Source of the DNA: Methylobacteriaceae bacterium
Lineage (GTDB): Bacteria; Pseudomonadota; Alphaproteobacteria; Rhizobiales; Beijerinckiaceae
Assembly: GCA_020638195.1 (NCBI GenBank)
Contig: JACKJC010000005.1
Coordinates: 414,344 to 478,343, forward strand
DNA length: 64,000 nt
Direction: 5' to 3'
The translations under genes and the position numbers were made by a program. Below are positions 36,519-45,170 of the stretch, in pieces. Each line of letters starts with the position of its first letter. Position 1 is the first letter of the stretch. A model generated the notes under the pieces. The model saw only the letters and a list, made by a program, of their open reading frames with translations, searched no databases and was not told where the DNA came from.

Positions 36519-36699
36519 GGAGCGCCCCTGCAAGTTGAGGCCGAACGTCGCTGGGCGCTGAAATGACAAGCCGAATCCAGCCTGCTTGCGCCGCCCGATA
36601 TCGGCGATTGTGCGTCGCATTATGGGTAGCGCATCCCCCCCGTGGGTTCAAGCGCGCGAAAGCCCGTGGCGACTGCGACTTTCAGTGGGGCTGGGCGCG

Positions 36700-38130
36700 T
36701 CAGACGCCCGCCTGATCGGCGATCCGCGCCAGGCTTTCATCGCGCCCGAGCGTCTCCAGCACATCGAAGATGCCGGGCGATGTCGTCTTGCCGGTCAGCG
36801 CCGCGCGCAGGGGCTGAGCGAGGTCGCCGAGCTTGGCGCCGCTCTCCTCGGCCTGCGCGCGCACCGCGGCTTCCGTCGCCGCGGCGGTCCATTCCGTCAG
36901 AGCGGCAAGGCGCGGATGCAGCGCCGCCAGATGCGCGCGCCCCTTGGCGATCAGTTCGGCCGCCTTCGGCTCGAGCTTCAGCGGGCGCTGGTCGAACAGA
37001 TAGTCGGCGCTGTCGGAGAGCTGCACCAGCGTCTTGGCGCGTTCCTTCAGGCCCGGCATGGCCTTCAGCAATTGCGCGCGCTTCCTGTCGTCGAGCGCGG
37101 CGAGTTTCTCGGGGCCTCGCGCTAGATAGGGCCAGGTGTCGATCAGCGCCTGCGTCAGCTCCGCATCGTCGGCTGCGCGCATGTAATGGCCGTTCATGTT
37201 CTCGAGCTTCACAAAGTCGAAGCGCGCGGGCGAACGATGCACCTGCGCGAGATCGAAGGCCTCGATCATCTCGGACGTCGAGAAGAATTCGCGGTCGCCC
37301 TGGCTCCAGCCGAGGCGCACGAGATAATTGCGCAGCGCCTCCGGCAGGTAGCCCATGGCGCGATAGGCGTCGACGCCGAGCGCGCCGTGCCGCTTCGACA
37401 GTTTCGCGCCGTCAGCGCCGTGGATCAGCGGAATATGCGCCCACGCGGGGATAGCCCATCCCATCGCCTGATAGATATGCGACTGGCGCGCGGCATTGGT
37501 CAGATGGTCGTCGCCGCGAATGATCTGCGTGACGCCCATGTCGTGATCGTCGACGACCACGGCGAGCATGTAGGTCGGCGTGCCGTCGGAGCGCAGCAGA
37601 ACGAGATCGTCGAGATCCTTGTTCGGAAACACGACGCGGCCCTGCACGGCGTCCTCGATCACGGTCTCGCCCGTCTGCGGCGCCTTGAGCCGCACCACAG
37701 GCTTGACGCCACGCGCCTGCGCTTCCGCGACCTGCTCGGGCGAAGCCTCGCGCCAGCGCCCGTCGTAACGCGGCGGACGGCCTTCCTTGCGCGCGAGATC
37801 GCGCATTTCGGTCAGTTCTTCCGGCGTCGCGTAGCAATGATAGGCCGCGCCCTTCGTCAGCAATTCCTGCGCGACCTCGGCGTGCCGCGATGCGCGGGAA
37901 AATTGGTAGATGACGTCGTCGTCCCACTTGAGCCCGAGCCAGGCCAGACCGTCGATGATTTCCTTGATGGCGGCATCCGTCGAGCGTTCGCGGTCGGTGT
38001 CCTCGATGCGCAGCAGCATCTTGCCGCCGTTCTTGCGGGCATAGAGCCAGTTGAACAGCGCCGTGCGCGCGCCGCCGATGTGCAGGAAGCCGGTGGGCGA
38101 GGGGGCAAAGCGCGTGACGGGCGTGGACAT
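36700..38130 (-). CDS. gltX: Glutamyl-tRNA synthetase
   Basis: Class I synthetase charging tRNA-Glu. It is 476 residues from 38130 (MSTPVTRFAPSPTGFLHIGG). The HIGH box appears as FLHIGG and the KMSKS-type loop as KLSKRHGALG. The C-terminal anticodon-binding helical region follows. Many alphaproteobacteria have two GltX-type enzymes, one of them acting on tRNA-Gln; which this is cannot be decided here. Neighbours gltA and comEC are the usual ones. Confidence 0.95.
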   Translation of the reverse strand: MSTPVTRFAPSPTGFLHIGGARTALFNWLYARKNGGKMLLRIEDTDRERSTDAAIKEIIDGLAWLGLKWDDDVIYQFSRASRHAEVAQELLTKGAAYHCYATPEELTEMRDLARKEGRPPRYDGRWREASPEQVAEAQARGVKPVVRLKAPQTGETVIEDAVQGRVVFPNKDLDDLVLLRSDGTPTYMLAVVVDDHDMGVTQIIRGDDHLTNAARQSHIYQAMGWAIPAWAHIPLIHGADGAKLSKRHGALGVDAYRAMGYLPEALRNYLVRLGWSQGDREFFSTSEMIEAFDLAQVHRSPARFDFVKLENMNGHYMRAADDAELTQALIDTWPYLARGPEKLAALDDRKRAQLLKAMPGLKERAKTLVQLSDSADYLFDQRPLKLEPKAAELIAKGRAHLAALHPRLAALTEWTAAATEAAVRAQAEESGAKLGDLAQPLRAALTGKTTSPGIFDVLETLGRDESLARIADQAGV

Positions 38131-38299
38131 GGGAGACCTTCGGGCGACCTGCGGGCGGGCGCGGCCGGGCCGCGCTCTATTCGGGAAAAGACGAAATTCG
38201 TCGCTGCGCGACGAAGGGCGCCCCTGTAACATGGGCGGGTCCGGGCCAAAAGGGGCGGGCCGGGCGGTTTTGTGACGTAATTCATTTGCGAGTGGGGGC

Positions 38300-40576
38300 G
38301 TGGCGAAGGTCGCCGTAGGTCAGGCGCAGGAGGAGCGCGAAGCCACGACCGGCTTCGGCGCGCGCTTGGTCGCGCTCCTGCAGGCCTTGCGTGAGAGATT
38401 CGCCGCCGCGATCGAGGAGGAATACGCGTATCGGCGCCCCTCGCTCTGGCTGCCGGTAGCGGCCGGCGCGGGCGCGATCCTGTCGCTGACCGCCGACCGC
38501 GAGCCCTCGCTGGCGGCGTCCTGCGTGGCGCTCGCGCTCTTGTCGGCTCTGGCCTTCGTGGTGCGCGCCCGGCGCGGCGTCTTCGCGATCGCTGTGGCCT
38601 TCGCGGCCATTGCTGCCGGCCTCGTGGCGCAGGGCCTGCGCACATGGCGTGTGGCCGCGCCCGTCGTCGCGCGCCCCATGACGATGGAGATCACCGGTTT
38701 CGTCGAGCAGGTCGACCTGCGCCGCTCGGGCGCGCGCTTCACCGTACGTCTGACTTCGGCGCAAAATCTCGACAATGCCGCCATGCCGTTTCGCGTGCGG
38801 CTCACTACCAATCGTGCGCCCGATTTCGAGGCCGGCGCGCATATCGCGCTCAAGGCCCGCCTGATGCCGCCCGCGCGCGCCGCGCTGCCCGGCGGCTACG
38901 ATTTCGCGCGCGACGCTTACTTCATGCGGATCGGGGCCGTCGGCAATGCGCTCGGCCGCATCGAACGGCTAGAGCCGCCCGAGCCCGCGCCGCTGACCTT
39001 GCGCCTGTCGGCGATGATCGACCGCTTCCGTAACGCGCTGGTGCAGCGCGTGACCGAAAAGATGCCCGGCGACGTCGGCGCCATCGCCGCCGCCATGGTG
39101 GCCGGCAAGCGCGACCATCTCTCGCGCGAAGCCCGCGAGTTGATCCGCGAGGCCGGCATTTTCCACATCATCACCATCGCGGGCGTGCAGATGACGCTGG
39201 TCGCGGGCATCTTCTTCATCGGCCTGCGCCGTCTGCTCGCGATGTCGCAGACGCTGGCGCTCAACTACCCCATCAAGAAATGGGCGGCCGTTCTCGCCAT
39301 CCTCGGCGCCATCGCCTACGACGTCTTCACCGGCTCGCGCGTCGGCGCCGAACGCGCGTTGGTCATGACGATCATCATGCTGCTTGCGGCCGTGTTCGAC
39401 CGGCCGTCCGTGTCGATGCGCAATCTCGCGCTTGCCGTGCTTTTCGTCGTGCTGGTCGAGCCCGAGGCCTTGATGGGCGCGAGCTTCCAGTTGTCCTTCG
39501 CGGCCGTCGCCGCGCTTGTCGCGGTCTGGGAGGCGCGGCTTGCGGCGCAGGCGCGCGCCCGCACCGCGCCGCTCGGCAATGTGCGCCCGGGCAGGGCGGG
39601 CGAGTGGATGGCGTGGATCTCGGAGGCGCGCTGGCATGGGCTCGGCGCGGTTCTGTTCGCCACGCTCTGCGCGACCTCGGCCACGGCCTCCTTCATGGCC
39701 GCCGATTTTCACGAACTCTCGCCTTACGTATTGATCGGCAATCCGCTGACGCTCGCCATCATCGAATTCTTCGCCGTGCCGGCCGCGCTGGCCGGCGCCG
39801 CGCTCTATCCGCTCGGCCTCGATGGCCCGGTCTGGCTGTGGCTCGGGCTTGGCATCGACATCATTCTGGCGGCCGCGCGCATGCTGGCCTCGCTGCCGGC
39901 GGCGACCGTCCACCTGCGCGAATTCGCGCCCTGGGCGCTACCCTTCCTGTCGATGGCGGTCCTGTCGGCGACGATCTGGCGCACGAATCTGCTGCGCCTG
40001 ACCGCGCTGCCCTTTCTCGCCATCGGCCTGGTCGGCGCGACGCATGGTCCGCGCTGGGATGTCGCGATCCAGCCGAATGGAGAAAGCGCCGCCGTGCGCA
40101 ATTCGCAGGGCGAACTCGTCACGCTGGGCCGCTTCTCGGGCTTCACCGGCGAGCAATGGCTGCGCGCCGACGCCGACGGCCGCGAGCCCCGCGCCGCGCA
40201 TACCGCGCCTTGCGACAAGCGCGGATGCACGGCGCGCTTGAGCGACGGTGGGGCACTGGCGCTGGTCTCGGATTTCTCGGCTCTCGTCGAGGATTGCGAG
40301 CGCGCCAAAATTCTCGTGACCTCGCTCTACGCGCCCTGGGGCTGCAAGGCGCCTTTGGTGATCGACCGCCGCAAGCTCGAGGAAACCGGCGCGATCACGC
40401 TGCGGTTCGAAGGCGGCAGGACGATCATGCAGACCGCGCGTGCGGCGGGCGAGGACCGGCCCTGGTCGCCCGCCCCGAAACGCCGGCCTTCTCGCGCAGC
40501 GGCGGAGGCCTTGGGCAATGGTGGCGAACCGGCCGAAGCGCCGGAGGCGGTGAGCGGGCTGGATCGGCTGGATTGA
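38300..40576 (+). CDS. ComEC/Rec2 family DNA-uptake channel protein
   Basis: A 758-residue polytopic membrane protein. After an N-terminal helix pair (about 45-105) comes the DUF4131/OB-like periplasmic part (about 110-200), then the competence domain with VAAMVAGKRDHLSREARELIREAGIFHIITIAGVQM in the DNA (the conserved L...AGIxHxxxISG-type stretch) and several helices. The C-terminal soluble domain is short, without the full metallo-beta-lactamase motif set of Bacillus ComEC, as is common in Hyphomicrobiales. Start is GTG at 38300. It may move single-stranded DNA across the inner membrane, though many such strains are not known to be naturally competent. It is divergent from gltX. Confidence 0.88.
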   Translation: MAKVAVGQAQEEREATTGFGARLVALLQALRERFAAAIEEEYAYRRPSLWLPVAAGAGAILSLTADREPSLAASCVALALLSALAFVVRARRGVFAIAVAFAAIAAGLVAQGLRTWRVAAPVVARPMTMEITGFVEQVDLRRSGARFTVRLTSAQNLDNAAMPFRVRLTTNRAPDFEAGAHIALKARLMPPARAALPGGYDFARDAYFMRIGAVGNALGRIERLEPPEPAPLTLRLSAMIDRFRNALVQRVTEKMPGDVGAIAAAMVAGKRDHLSREARELIREAGIFHIITIAGVQMTLVAGIFFIGLRRLLAMSQTLALNYPIKKWAAVLAILGAIAYDVFTGSRVGAERALVMTIIMLLAAVFDRPSVSMRNLALAVLFVVLVEPEALMGASFQLSFAAVAALVAVWEARLAAQARARTAPLGNVRPGRAGEWMAWISEARWHGLGAVLFATLCATSATASFMAADFHELSPYVLIGNPLTLAIIEFFAVPAALAGAALYPLGLDGPVWLWLGLGIDIILAAARMLASLPAATVHLREFAPWALPFLSMAVLSATIWRTNLLRLTALPFLAIGLVGATHGPRWDVAIQPNGESAAVRNSQGELVTLGRFSGFTGEQWLRADADGREPRAAHTAPCDKRGCTARLSDGGALALVSDFSALVEDCERAKILVTSLYAPWGCKAPLVIDRRKLEETGAITLRFEGGRTIMQTARAAGEDRPWSPAPKRRPSRAAAEALGNGGEPAEAPEAVSGLDRLD

Positions 40577-40596
40577 GGCGAAGGTTGCTCTGAAAA

Positions 40597-40670
40597 CCGG
40601 GACCGCCGGCCTTCAGGCCGGCTAGCTTGCGCTGATGTGGCGCGCCGGCCCGAAGGCCGGCGGTCCCGGC
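40597..40670. repeat. Palindromic repeat, 18-bp perfect arms
   Basis: Outer arms CCGGGACCGCCGGCCTTC and GAAGGCCGGCGGTCCCGG are perfect inverted repeats around a short spacer; each arm also folds on itself (GCCGGCC). It lies just after comEC. Confidence 0.7.
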
Positions 40671-40701
40671 TGACGCGTCGCCATTTCCTGCGAAATTGCG
40701 G

Positions 40702-40808
40702 CGTCATGCCCGGGCTTGTCCCGGGCATCTACGCCGGGCAGCCCGGAAACCAGACGAAAATCGCGCAAATCGGTCAACGTGGATGGCCGGGTCAGCCCCG
40801 GCCATGAG
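40702..40808. repeat. Palindromic repeat of the GTCATGCCCGGG family
   Basis: The left half (GTCATGCCCGGGCTTGTCCC...) and right half (GTGGATGGCCGGGTCAGCCC...) form imperfect inverted repeats with smaller inner hairpins. The wording matches the element inserted in the MazEF-like pair at 57087-57257, so the two belong to one family. This copy lies between comEC and lexA, both of which point toward it. Confidence 0.7.
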
Positions 40809-40834
40809 CCGTCGGCCGCCCCTGTGCGCGCCCC

Positions 40835-41539
40835 TCAATACTTCCTGAGCAAACTCACCAGCTTGCCCTGGATTCTCACGCGATCCGGCCCGAAAATCCG
40901 GGTTTCGTAGGCGGGATTGGCGGCTTCGAGCGCGATCGAGGCGCCGCGCTTGCGCAGGCGCTTCAGCGTCGCTTCCTCGTCGTCGATCAGCGCGACGACG
41001 ATATCCCCGGTGTCGGCGGTGTCCTGCTTCTTCACGATGACCGTGTCGCCCTCGAAAATGCCGGCCTCGATCATCGAATCGCCGCGCACTTCCAGCGCGT
41101 AATGCTCGCCGGACGACAGAAAGTCCGGCGGCATCGGGATGGTATGGCTGCGGCTCTGGATCGCGGAGATCGGCGTGCCCGCCGCGATCCGGCCCATGAC
41201 GGGGATCGAGACATGCGCGGGCCCGTCGTCCTCGTGCGGGGCAGGCGAGTGCGTCCGCACGCGGCCGAGATTGCCCTCGATCACCGACGGCGAGAATCTC
41301 GCGCGCGAGGGGCCGGGTGTGGAGGCTTCCGGCAGTTTGATGACTTCCAGCGCGCGGGCGCGGTTCGGCAGGCGGCGGATGAAGCCGCGCTCCTCCAGCG
41401 CCATGATGAGGCGATGAATGCCCGACTTGGAGCGCAGGTCGAGCGCATCCTTCATCTCGTCGAAAGAGGGCGGCACGCCCGTCTCTTTCAGCCGCTCGTG
41501 GATGAAGCGCAGCAATTCGTTCTGCTTGCGGGTCAACAT
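40835..41539 (-). CDS. lexA: LexA repressor
   Basis: Represses the SOS regulon and cleaves itself when RecA is activated. It is 234 residues from the ATG at 41539 (MLTRKQNELLRFIHERLKET); the upstream in-frame ATG at 41623 gives an unlikely basic extension. A winged helix domain covers 1-68. The cleavage site is Ala120-Gly121 (GRIAAGTP), with catalytic Ser155 (VRGDSMIEAG) and Lys193 (EATLKRL). A GAAC-N7-GAAC operator sits in its own promoter, so it is autoregulated. Confidence 0.97.
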   Translation of the reverse strand: MLTRKQNELLRFIHERLKETGVPPSFDEMKDALDLRSKSGIHRLIMALEERGFIRRLPNRARALEVIKLPEASTPGPSRARFSPSVIEGNLGRVRTHSPAPHEDDGPAHVSIPVMGRIAAGTPISAIQSRSHTIPMPPDFLSSGEHYALEVRGDSMIEAGIFEGDTVIVKKQDTADTGDIVVALIDDEEATLKRLRKRGASIALEAANPAYETRIFGPDRVRIQGKLVSLLRKY

Positions 41540-41637
41540 GCGCCCAGTTCCTTTTCCGCGCGCCGAAATTCGAATCGGCGGCCCTGCCCGTACGCCCTTA
41601 AACTGAATCGCACCCTTAAACAAAGCATGAACGAAAC

Positions 41638-41665
41638 GCTATATGTTCGCGGTGTGTTCTGTCAA
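41638..41665 (-). promoter_or_regulatory. lexA promoter with SOS box
   Basis: On the minus strand: a perfect TTGACA (41665-41660), then GAAC-N7-GAAC (41659-41645), then TATAGC (41643-41638), with a 16-base spacer. The operator therefore lies exactly between -35 and -10. It is about 100 bases upstream of the lexA ATG. Confidence 0.85.
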
Positions 41666-41746
41666 CGCGATAATTGCGGCCCGAGCCCGGCGTTCGCGCC
41701 TATACTGGCTAGAGGCGGGCCCGCCGCCCGCTTCAGGGAGGGCCAC

Positions 41747-42040
41747 ATGTACGCAGCCATCCGCCAGGCCAAGGCCAAACCCGGACATGCCGACGAACTC
41801 GCGCGCCTCATCAAGAAGGGCGCGGTGTCCATCGTCTCCAGCGTTCCGGGATTTTTGGGCTATTACGTCGTTTATGCCGGCGACGACACGGTGACAGCCA
41901 TCAGCGTGTTCAACACGGTGCAGGGCGCGGAGGAATCGAACCGTCGCGCGACCGCGTGGATCGAGAAGAATCTCGGGCCGCTGCTGGCGGGCGAGGCGCG
42001 GGTGACGGCGGGACCGGTGATCGTGCATTCGCTGCCGTAG
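41747..42040 (+). CDS. Antibiotic biosynthesis monooxygenase (ABM)-like small protein
   Basis: A 97-residue ferredoxin-like alpha/beta barrel protein. Typical pattern: MYAAIRQAKAKPGHADEL as strand and helix, then VPGFLGYYVVYAGDDTVTAI, and a C-terminal VTAGPVIVHSL. ABM-type folds often serve as small oxygenases, isomerases or heme-binding proteins, and the activity here is unknown. A strong ribosome site (AGGGAGG) precedes the ATG. It is divergent from lexA; its likely -10 (TATACT, 41701-41706) lies outside the SOS box. Confidence 0.65.
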   Translation: MYAAIRQAKAKPGHADELARLIKKGAVSIVSSVPGFLGYYVVYAGDDTVTAISVFNTVQGAEESNRRATAWIEKNLGPLLAGEARVTAGPVIVHSLP

Positions 42041-42060
42041 GCGGCGATCGACATCCGCTT

Positions 42061-42172
42061 CCCTCATGCTGAGGAGCGATGCGCAGCATCGCGTCTCGAA
42101 GCATAGCAACGCTCGGAATCGTGCTGCGGCCATCCTTCGAGACGACGGCCTCGCCGGCTCCTCAGGATGAGG
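42061..42172. repeat. Palindromic repeat, CTCATGCTGAGG family, copy 1
   Basis: Outer arms CCTCATGCTGAGGAGC and CTCCTCAGGATGAGG pair imperfectly; an inner pair GTCTCGAAG / CTTCGAGAC is perfect. Two further copies lie at 47496-47593 and 48875-48977. It borders the segment that appears inverted. Confidence 0.8.
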
Positions 42173-42199
42173 ATGCCTGTGGAGCTTTGCGCTTCGAAC

Positions 42200-42646
42200 T
42201 TACGACGCCTCCGGCGCCTCGTCGTCCTCGTGCGTTTCGGTCGTGTAGGCCATGTCGAAGATCGAGGCGGCGGCCTTGAGCCAGATCTCGCGCTCCTTCA
42301 TCGGCCAGGCGGCGCCGGGCGCGGGCAGGGTGGAGATCAGCGTGGCGATCAGCGGATGCTCGGTCGCCTTGCGCGCGGTCGTCGGGCTCGTGAGTTTGAC
42401 GGCTTCCTCGTGCACGGCCTTGGCGATCGCCAGCCGCTGCTCGACGGCGTCGATTTCGCCGTGGCGGTAGCGCGGATCGGGCGTCACCATCAGCGGCCCG
42501 AGCGGCGTCAGGCCCTCCCGATCGGCGACAAGCGGCGCCGCCTGCTCCTCGAGGATGCCGAGGGCGGCGCGATCGCGGTCGAGCCACTCGTCCTCGTTGT
42601 CGGACATGACGGGCGGGGAATTGGGATTGATCTTGAGTCTGCTCAT
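42200..42646 (-). CDS. Conserved-looking protein of unknown function
   Basis: A 148-residue soluble, acidic protein (WLDRDRAALGILEEQAAPLV, IDAVEQRLAIAKAVHEEAVK). No signal peptide, membrane helix or known motif. An in-frame Met at residue 14 (MSDNEDEW) is an alternative start. Codon use fits the neighbours. I do not recognise it. Confidence 0.5.
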   Translation of the reverse strand: MSRLKINPNSPPVMSDNEDEWLDRDRAALGILEEQAAPLVADREGLTPLGPLMVTPDPRYRHGEIDAVEQRLAIAKAVHEEAVKLTSPTTARKATEHPLIATLISTLPAPGAAWPMKEREIWLKAAASIFDMAYTTETHEDDEAPEAS

Positions 42647-42791
42647 GGCGGCGAGCCCTGCGACACGTGGGGAGCTTGCATGTTAGCCGGCGAAAGTTGC
42701 CTGCGGATTAAGGAGACGGCGGCAATTTCCACCTGTTGACCTCGCCTGCCGCCTCACGGAACCTGCGCGCCGAAAAATCCGGGAGGAACAC

Positions 42792-43628
42792 ATGGGTCTG
42801 GTGGACGGCAAGGTTGCGATCATCACGGGCGGCACGAGCGGCATCGGCGCGCGCACGGTGGAATTGTTCGTGGAAGAGGGCGCGCAGGTCGTCTTCACCG
42901 GGCGCCGTGCGGCGGAAGGCGCGGCCGTGGCGGGCCCGCTCGGCGGCAAGGCGGTGTTCATGCAGGCGGACGCCACCAGCGAGGCCGACTGGGTTCGTGT
43001 CGTGGGCGAGACGAAAGCGAAATTCGGGGGCATTGACTGCCTGTTCAACAATGCCGGCGGCCCCGCGCCGACCGGCGGCATCGCGGGCATTCCTGTCGAC
43101 GGTTTCGACGACGCCATGGCGCTGCTGGTGCGCTCGGTCATGCTCGGCATGAAGCATGTCGCCCCCGTCATGGTGGCGCAGCGTTCGGGTGCGATCGTCA
43201 ACAACGCCTCGATCGCCGCGCATCTGGCGGGTTATTCCTCCTCCATGATCTACGGCGCGGCCAAGGCGGCCGTGAAACACCTCACCACCTGCGTCGGCAT
43301 GGAGCTGGGCGAGAGCAATGTGCGCGTCAATTCGGTGTCGCCCGGCGCGATCGCCACCGGCATTCTGGCGAAGGCGCTCGGCATGGATGCGGCCAAGGCG
43401 GACCGGATCGCGGAAGGCATGAAGGCCGGCTTCGCCAAGGCCCAGCCGATCCCGCGCGCCGGCCTGCCGGAGGACATCGCGCAATGCGTGCTGTTCCTGG
43501 CGTCCGATCGCGCGAGCTTCATCAACGCCACGGATATCGTGGTCGACGGCGGCGTGATCGGCGGCCGGCAATATTCGCCGCATCAGGAAATGCTGAAGCA
43601 GACGAAGACGGCGCTAGGGATCGGGTAG
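42792..43628 (+). CDS. SDR family oxidoreductase
   Basis: A 278-residue classical short-chain dehydrogenase/reductase. NAD(P) motif TGGTSGIG at 12-19, the NNAG motif (LFNNAGG), active-site Tyr154 and Lys158 in YGAAK, and SPGAIATG. Position 37-39 (TGRRA) with an Arg suggests NADP preference. Substrate unknown. GGGAGG lies ahead of the ATG. It stands between two divergent genes, with no operon. Confidence 0.85.
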   Translation: MGLVDGKVAIITGGTSGIGARTVELFVEEGAQVVFTGRRAAEGAAVAGPLGGKAVFMQADATSEADWVRVVGETKAKFGGIDCLFNNAGGPAPTGGIAGIPVDGFDDAMALLVRSVMLGMKHVAPVMVAQRSGAIVNNASIAAHLAGYSSSMIYGAAKAAVKHLTTCVGMELGESNVRVNSVSPGAIATGILAKALGMDAAKADRIAEGMKAGFAKAQPIPRAGLPEDIAQCVLFLASDRASFINATDIVVDGGVIGGRQYSPHQEMLKQTKTALGIG

Positions 43629-43648
43629 CGGGCAAACTCGGGTCTGAA

Positions 43649-43672
43649 CCCCTCCCCCACAAGGGGGGAGGG
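43649..43672. repeat. C/G-rich hairpin between convergent genes
   Basis: CCCTCCCCC-ACAA-GGGGGGAGGG forms a very stable stem 22 bases after the SDR stop and just before the end of the convergent desaturase-like gene. No T-run follows on the plus strand; it could still stop both transcripts. Confidence 0.4.
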
Positions 43673-43685
43673 AGCAGATTGTTGC

Positions 43686-44474
43686 TTACCCCTCCCGAAA
43701 CGGCTGGGTCAGCATCCGGTCCAGCCGCAATTCCCGCTCGTCCCGCAGGATCGGCAGTCCGACCGTCATCCCCTCGTGCCCGCCGGTCGGCGCCGGCTTG
43801 TAGACGCCAAAAATCCGGTCCCACAGCGAAAGATTGAATCCAAAGTTCGAATGCGTTTCCGCCGGCACGATCGAATGATGCACGCGGTGCATATCCGGCG
43901 TCACGATCAGCGCGCGCACGAATGGCTCCAGTCGCTTCGGCAGCGTCGCGTTGGCGTGGTTGAACATGGCGAGCCCGTTCAACATGACCTCGAAGGCGAG
44001 CGCCGCCCAGGCCGGCGCGCCGAGCGCGACGACGGCCGCGATCTTGAGCGCGAAGGAAATCGCGAGCTCGAAGGGGTGGAAGCGCAGCGCCGACGTCAGG
44101 TCGTAATCGAGATCGGCATGGTGCATGCGGTGCAGCCGCCACAGCACGGGAATGCGGTGGAAGGCGACATGCTGCGCCCAGATGACGAAATCGAGCACGA
44201 GGATCGAGACGAGGCCCGCCAGCCACGACGGCGCGGCGAGCGCGTTGAACAGGCCCCAGCCGCGCCCCTGCGCCCACAGGGCGACGCCGGTCAGCGCGAA
44301 CGGGAAAATCGCGCGCACGACGAGGGCGTCGACGACGATCAGGCCGAGATTGGACGGCCACCGCCTGAGGCGCCCGAATTCGGGACGCCGGCGCGGCGCG
44401 AGAACCTCCCACAAGGCCACGGCCATGAAGATGGCGAGCGCCGAAACCAGTCGAATTTGCGAGTCCTGCGTCAC
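43686..44474 (-). CDS. Fatty acid hydroxylase/sterol desaturase superfamily protein
   Basis: A di-iron membrane oxygenase, 262 residues from the GTG at 44474 (AGGGCGGG ahead of it). An in-frame ATG at 44540 would add 22 basic residues and leave only 21 bases to the divergent trpG, so I prefer the GTG. The histidine boxes are present: FHRIPVLWRLHRMHH near the middle and HRVHHS in the C-terminal third, in a helical membrane protein. Members hydroxylate or desaturate lipids such as hopanoid or carotenoid side groups; the substrate is unknown. Confidence 0.8.
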   Translation of the reverse strand: MTQDSQIRLVSALAIFMAVALWEVLAPRRRPEFGRLRRWPSNLGLIVVDALVVRAIFPFALTGVALWAQGRGWGLFNALAAPSWLAGLVSILVLDFVIWAQHVAFHRIPVLWRLHRMHHADLDYDLTSALRFHPFELAISFALKIAAVVALGAPAWAALAFEVMLNGLAMFNHANATLPKRLEPFVRALIVTPDMHRVHHSIVPAETHSNFGFNLSLWDRIFGVYKPAPTGGHEGMTVGLPILRDERELRLDRMLTQPFREG

Positions 44475-44561
44475 TTTCCCGCCCTGCTTGCGCTCGACCC
44501 CGCGTCGCGTTGACTTCCCCGCGCCAAAAAACGAAAACACGGGGCAGATTCAGGGAAATCC

Positions 44562-45167
44562 ATGCCGTCAGTCACGCTGATCGACAATTACGACAGTTTC
44601 ACCTTCAACCTGGTGCACTATCTGGGCTCTCTCGGCGCGGATGTCACGGTGTGGCGCAACGACGCGCGCTCGGTCGCCGACATCATGGCCGACGCCCCGG
44701 ACGCCATCGTGCTGTCGCCGGGCCCCTGCACGCCGCGCGAGGCGGGCATCTGTCTCGACCTCATCCACGCCGCGAGCCCGACCATCCCGATGTTCGGCGT
44801 CTGCCTCGGCCACCAGTCGATGGGAGAGGCCTTTGGCGGCGACGTCATCCGCGCGCCCTTGCCGATCCACGGCAAGGTCGACCAGATCCTGCATTCCGGC
44901 CAGACCGTTTTCCATGGCGTCAACGGCGCCTTCAAGGCGACGCGCTATCATTCGCTGGTGGTGGATCGCAAGACGCTGCCGGCCGAACTCGTGATCACCG
45001 CCGAGACGGCCGACGGCCTGATCATGGGCCTGTCGCACCGCACGCGGCCCTCGCACGGCGTCCAGTTCCATCCCGAGAGCATCGCCTCGGAGCACGGCAA
45101 GACCATTCTTCGCAATTTCCTCGATCTGGCGAGCCGCTGGAACGACACCCAACGCAAGGCCGCCTGA
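44562..45167 (+). CDS. trpG: Anthranilate synthase component II (glutamine amidotransferase)
   Basis: Supplies ammonia from glutamine to TrpE. It is 201 residues, a class I amidotransferase: LIDNYDSFTFNLVHYL start, oxyanion loop LSPGPCTP, nucleophile Cys81 in GVCLGHQS, and the His-Glu pair in HPES near residue 171. It heads trpG-trpD-trpC-moaC-moeA, with trpD 3 bases after its stop. The same subunit often also serves p-aminobenzoate synthesis. Confidence 0.95.
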   Translation: MPSVTLIDNYDSFTFNLVHYLGSLGADVTVWRNDARSVADIMADAPDAIVLSPGPCTPREAGICLDLIHAASPTIPMFGVCLGHQSMGEAFGGDVIRAPLPIHGKVDQILHSGQTVFHGVNGAFKATRYHSLVVDRKTLPAELVITAETADGLIMGLSHRTRPSHGVQFHPESIASEHGKTILRNFLDLASRWNDTQRKAA

Positions 45168-45170
45168 GCG

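Noticed and set aside
40577..40834. CRISPR-like repetition after comEC
   Set aside because: Only two unrelated palindromic elements, no regular repeat-spacer spacing.
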